Shown piece by piece: positions 61,925-64,000 of a stretch of 64,000 nt of DNA. The number at the start of each line of letters is the position of its first letter. Within the stretch, counting starts at the first letter, position 1. Both the position numbers and the translations under genes were made by a program. The DNA is taken from NCBI GenBank assembly GCA_024229115.1, contig JAAEST010000061.1, positions 124,001 through 188,000 of the forward strand, read 5' to 3'. The stretch comes from Oligoflexia bacterium (lineage in GTDB: Bacteria; Bdellovibrionota; Bacteriovoracia; Bacteriovoracales; Bacteriovoracaceae). Below the pieces are notes generated by a model. The model did not search any database and was not told the DNA's origin. It saw only the letters and a list, made by a program, of their open reading frames with translations.

Positions 61925-63292
61925 ATGAATTACGATTACGATCTCTTTGTTATTGGTGCCGGTAGTGCCGGCGTCAGGGCTTCCCGTTGGGCAGCTTCAC
62001 TTGGTGCCAAAGTCGCCATTGCTGAAAAGTATCGCTACGGCGGAACATGTGTCATTAGAGGGTGTGTCCCCAAAAAAATGATGGTTAACGCCAGTTCATT
62101 TACCCATGAAGTTCATGTCATGAAACAACATGGTTGGAGCGTTGATGGAATCTCTCATGACTGGAATCAGTTTCGCTTGGCCAGAGAGAAAGAGATTGAA
62201 AGATTGAGCTCACTTTATCAAAAGACTCTAAATAATAATAAAGTTGAAATGTTTCATGGTAGTGCTTCTTTTGTCGATCAGCATACGATCGCTATAAAAA
62301 ATACTGAAAATGGTGAAGTAAAAAATATAACTGCCAAGAATATTTTAATCGCCCCAGGCGGAAAGCCACAGAAACTCAATGTTCCAGGAAAGGAATTTAC
62401 CATTGATTCAAATGACTTCTTTAAATTAGAAGAAAGACCGCAAAAGACCCTGGTCTTAGGTGCTGGTTTTATCGGTGTTGAATTTGCTGGTGTACTTAAT
62501 GGTTTCGGTTCAGATGTAACGATTGCCCTAAGAAAAGAATTTATTCTTACAGGCTTTGATCATAGCTCACGTGAATTTCTTCAAAATGAAATGATCAAAA
62601 CAGGAATTAAGTTTAAGACTAAGGTCAATGTTGAAAAGATTGAAAAAGATTCTCAATCAAAACTTATCGTTACTTTTGATAATGGAGAACAATGGTCTGG
62701 AGACTCCGTTATTATGGCCACTGGAAGAGTTCCAGATGTGAGCGATCTTGCGCTTGAAAATTGCCAGGTGAAAACCAATGACTATGGAGCGATTATCGTA
62801 GATGACGCTGGGAAGACCAATATTGATCACATATATGCAGCTGGTGATGTTATCGATAAAGTCAATCTCACCCCTGTTGCTCTTCATCAGGGAATGGTTA
62901 TTACTGAGAATATTTTTGCTGACGCCAATAAGAAAAGAACTTTTGATTTAGAAAATATACCTCAAGCAGTTTTTTCTCAGCCTCCTTATTCAGGTGTCGG
63001 ACTCACTGAAGAGAAAGCCAATGAATTAGGACATAAGGTAAAAATATATACAAGTTCATTTAGACCTCTTCAAAATACCCTAGGTTCAATGGATGAGCAG
63101 AAAACATATTGTAAGCTCATTATTGATGAAGATTCTCAAAAGGTACTAGGAGTGCATATGGTTGGTAGCTACGCAGCTGAAATCATTCAAGGCTTTGCTG
63201 TAGCAGTGAAAATGGGTGCGACAAAGGCCGATTTTGATCAAACTATCGGAATACACCCTTCAAGTGCTGAAGAATTCGTAACAATGAGATAA
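61925..63292 (+). CDS. gor: Glutathione-disulphide reductase
   Basis: NADPH-dependent flavoenzyme that keeps glutathione reduced. The 455-residue product has the FAD site VIGAGSAGVRASRWAA, the redox Cys pair GTCVIRGCVPKK, the second nucleotide site LGAGFIGVEFAGVLNG, ATGRVPDV, YAAGDVIDKVNLTPVA and the C-terminal His-Glu in GIHPSSAEEF. The NAD/NADP-specificity loop (ALRKEF) has Arg-Lys, fitting NADPH. Close behind the secreted phosphodiesterase gene. Confidence 0.93.
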   Translation: MNYDYDLFVIGAGSAGVRASRWAASLGAKVAIAEKYRYGGTCVIRGCVPKKMMVNASSFTHEVHVMKQHGWSVDGISHDWNQFRLAREKEIERLSSLYQKTLNNNKVEMFHGSASFVDQHTIAIKNTENGEVKNITAKNILIAPGGKPQKLNVPGKEFTIDSNDFFKLEERPQKTLVLGAGFIGVEFAGVLNGFGSDVTIALRKEFILTGFDHSSREFLQNEMIKTGIKFKTKVNVEKIEKDSQSKLIVTFDNGEQWSGDSVIMATGRVPDVSDLALENCQVKTNDYGAIIVDDAGKTNIDHIYAAGDVIDKVNLTPVALHQGMVITENIFADANKKRTFDLENIPQAVFSQPPYSGVGLTEEKANELGHKVKIYTSSFRPLQNTLGSMDEQKTYCKLIIDEDSQKVLGVHMVGSYAAEIIQGFAVAVKMGATKADFDQTIGIHPSSAEEFVTMR

Positions 63293-63344
63293 GTATTTAT
63301 TACAAAATTCTTTAAACTTTTCCTCTAAATGGTATGAAATCACT

Positions 63345-64000
63345 ATGAGAAAACTAATTTTATCTACATTTACTCATATTTTATTAGTCGGTGCTCTCCT
63401 AGGGACTTCGGCGTGCTCGAATAAAGATGAAGGCTTTCCAGAGTCGCAAATACCTACTGGTGGCAATGATGATCTTAAGCCAGGACCAAGAAATCCAAGT
63501 GATCCTAATGACCCAAGTGATCCAAATGATCCTAACCCACCAAGGGAAACAGGATTTTTAACATTTCAAACAGAACAGCTTTCAAAAGATGAGTTAAAAG
63601 ATCTCAAAGCTCCATATAAGAACTTCTGGGTAAAGAGATGGAATGTTAACGAAACTGATGATGATAAGAAATGTGCTAAGAACTATAAAGACCGTTGTGT
63701 TCATAATAAGCAAGTTGTGATGCAGTTTGATGTTACTGACATCAATGATAAATTTCCTCCACAACTTTGGACTATTGTCTATGCCAAGTTAAATGCAAGT
63801 TACTATTCACTTCATAAGAATCATAGAACAGAGCTACTTTGTTTTTTAAATGCTAATAAATGTTCTGGGCAAGTGGTTGAGAAGATACCTGGTATTGGAC
63901 TTGGTTTCATTGCAAAGTTCTTTTGGTGGGATAAAGATTTCTGGAAACCAGGAGATGAGAATGTTCTCTCAAATGATTTCTTTCATAATCTATTAAAAGA
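63345..64000 (+). CDS. Lipoprotein with Asp-Pro/Asn-Pro linker (3' end outside window)
   Basis: Starts at ATG 63345 with a signal peptide and lipobox GTSAC (Cys24), then a low-complexity linker NPSDPNDPSDPNDPNPP and a folded domain (FWVKRWNVNET, QVVMQFDVTDI, CFLNANKC) that is still open at the window edge, about 218 residues seen. No Shine-Dalgarno; TATGAA lies six bases before the ATG. Resembles many surface lipoproteins of this lineage; family not recognised. Confidence 0.7.
   Translation, partial: MRKLILSTFTHILLVGALLGTSACSNKDEGFPESQIPTGGNDDLKPGPRNPSDPNDPSDPNDPNPPRETGFLTFQTEQLSKDELKDLKAPYKNFWVKRWNVNETDDDKKCAKNYKDRCVHNKQVVMQFDVTDINDKFPPQLWTIVYAKLNASYYSLHKNHRTELLCFLNANKCSGQVVEKIPGIGLGFIAKFFWWDKDFWKPGDENVLSNDFFHNLLK

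Noticed and set aside
1-64000. tRNA, rRNA, insertion sequence, prophage or integrase
   Set aside because: No cloverleaf-like sequence, transposase, integrase or terminal repeat was found on either strand by reading.

Overview
The window is a densely coded, AT-rich chromosomal segment of a flagellated, menaquinone-using Gram-negative bacterium. Features pointing to a predatory Bdellovibrionota relative of the Bacteriovorax/Halobacteriovorax type are the class I lysyl-tRNA synthetase, the number of exported orphan proteins and hydrolases, degenerate receivers and partial kinases, a flagellin, and a LexA operator built from TTAC half-sites. This is an inference from gene content and composition; no rRNA is present to prove it. 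I found no tRNA, rRNA, CRISPR array, insertion sequence or prophage.

Layout. 1-10 kb: end of a possible outer-membrane protein, a frameshifted exported protein made of six ~49-residue repeats, a lipoprotein, a divergent flagellin with a pseudo-receiver, lysS, an MFS transporter, a Cys-rich exported protein and pepP. 9.9-16.6 kb: a polyprenyl-diphosphate synthase facing a tight menG-menF-menD-menA-menC operon. 16.6-28.5 kb: twelve kilobases of minus-strand genes, nearly all for exported or membrane proteins I cannot name, including one with HEVSH, one with HEGGH and one with a phospholipase A2-like CCxxHD motif. 28.8-34.3 kb: an exported orphan, then lexA-dinB-menEH, where menEH is a MenE-MenH fusion. 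34.3-46.5 kb: membrane proteins, a kinase, enolase, murI, a hotdog thioesterase, a single receiver, and a large hybrid kinase with a receiver/cyclic-nucleotide-binding partner. 46.4-64 kb: a 32-residue membrane microprotein, a pseudopilin-like protein, FecR/Sel1, truncated hemoglobin, ung, tyrS, a DHp-only kinase-like protein, a thiolase, a run of secreted hydrolases (e(P4)-type phosphatase, papain-like protease, two exonuclease/endonuclease/phosphatase-fold proteins), a DTW-domain tRNA enzyme, a DUF547 lipoprotein and glutathione reductase.

How the genes work together. Seven menaquinone activities (MenF, D, H, C, E, A, G) are encoded here, plus a polyprenyl synthase for the tail and a hotdog thioesterase that could supply the DHNA-CoA thioesterase step; only MenB is missing. 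MenE and MenH are one polypeptide, placed behind lexA and dinB. Signal genes form two groups: a pseudo-receiver beside flagellin, and the hybrid kinase with a degenerate receiver/CNB protein and a convergent CheY-like regulator.

Two window-wide signals deserve attention. Several genes without a Shine-Dalgarno have a -10-like hexamer exactly six bases before ATG (ung, lexA, the CheY-like gene at 41889, the gene at 48859 and others), implying leaderless mRNAs. The tetranucleotide GGCC is several-fold more common than expected for the base composition, mostly because Ala GCC is used after codons ending in G.
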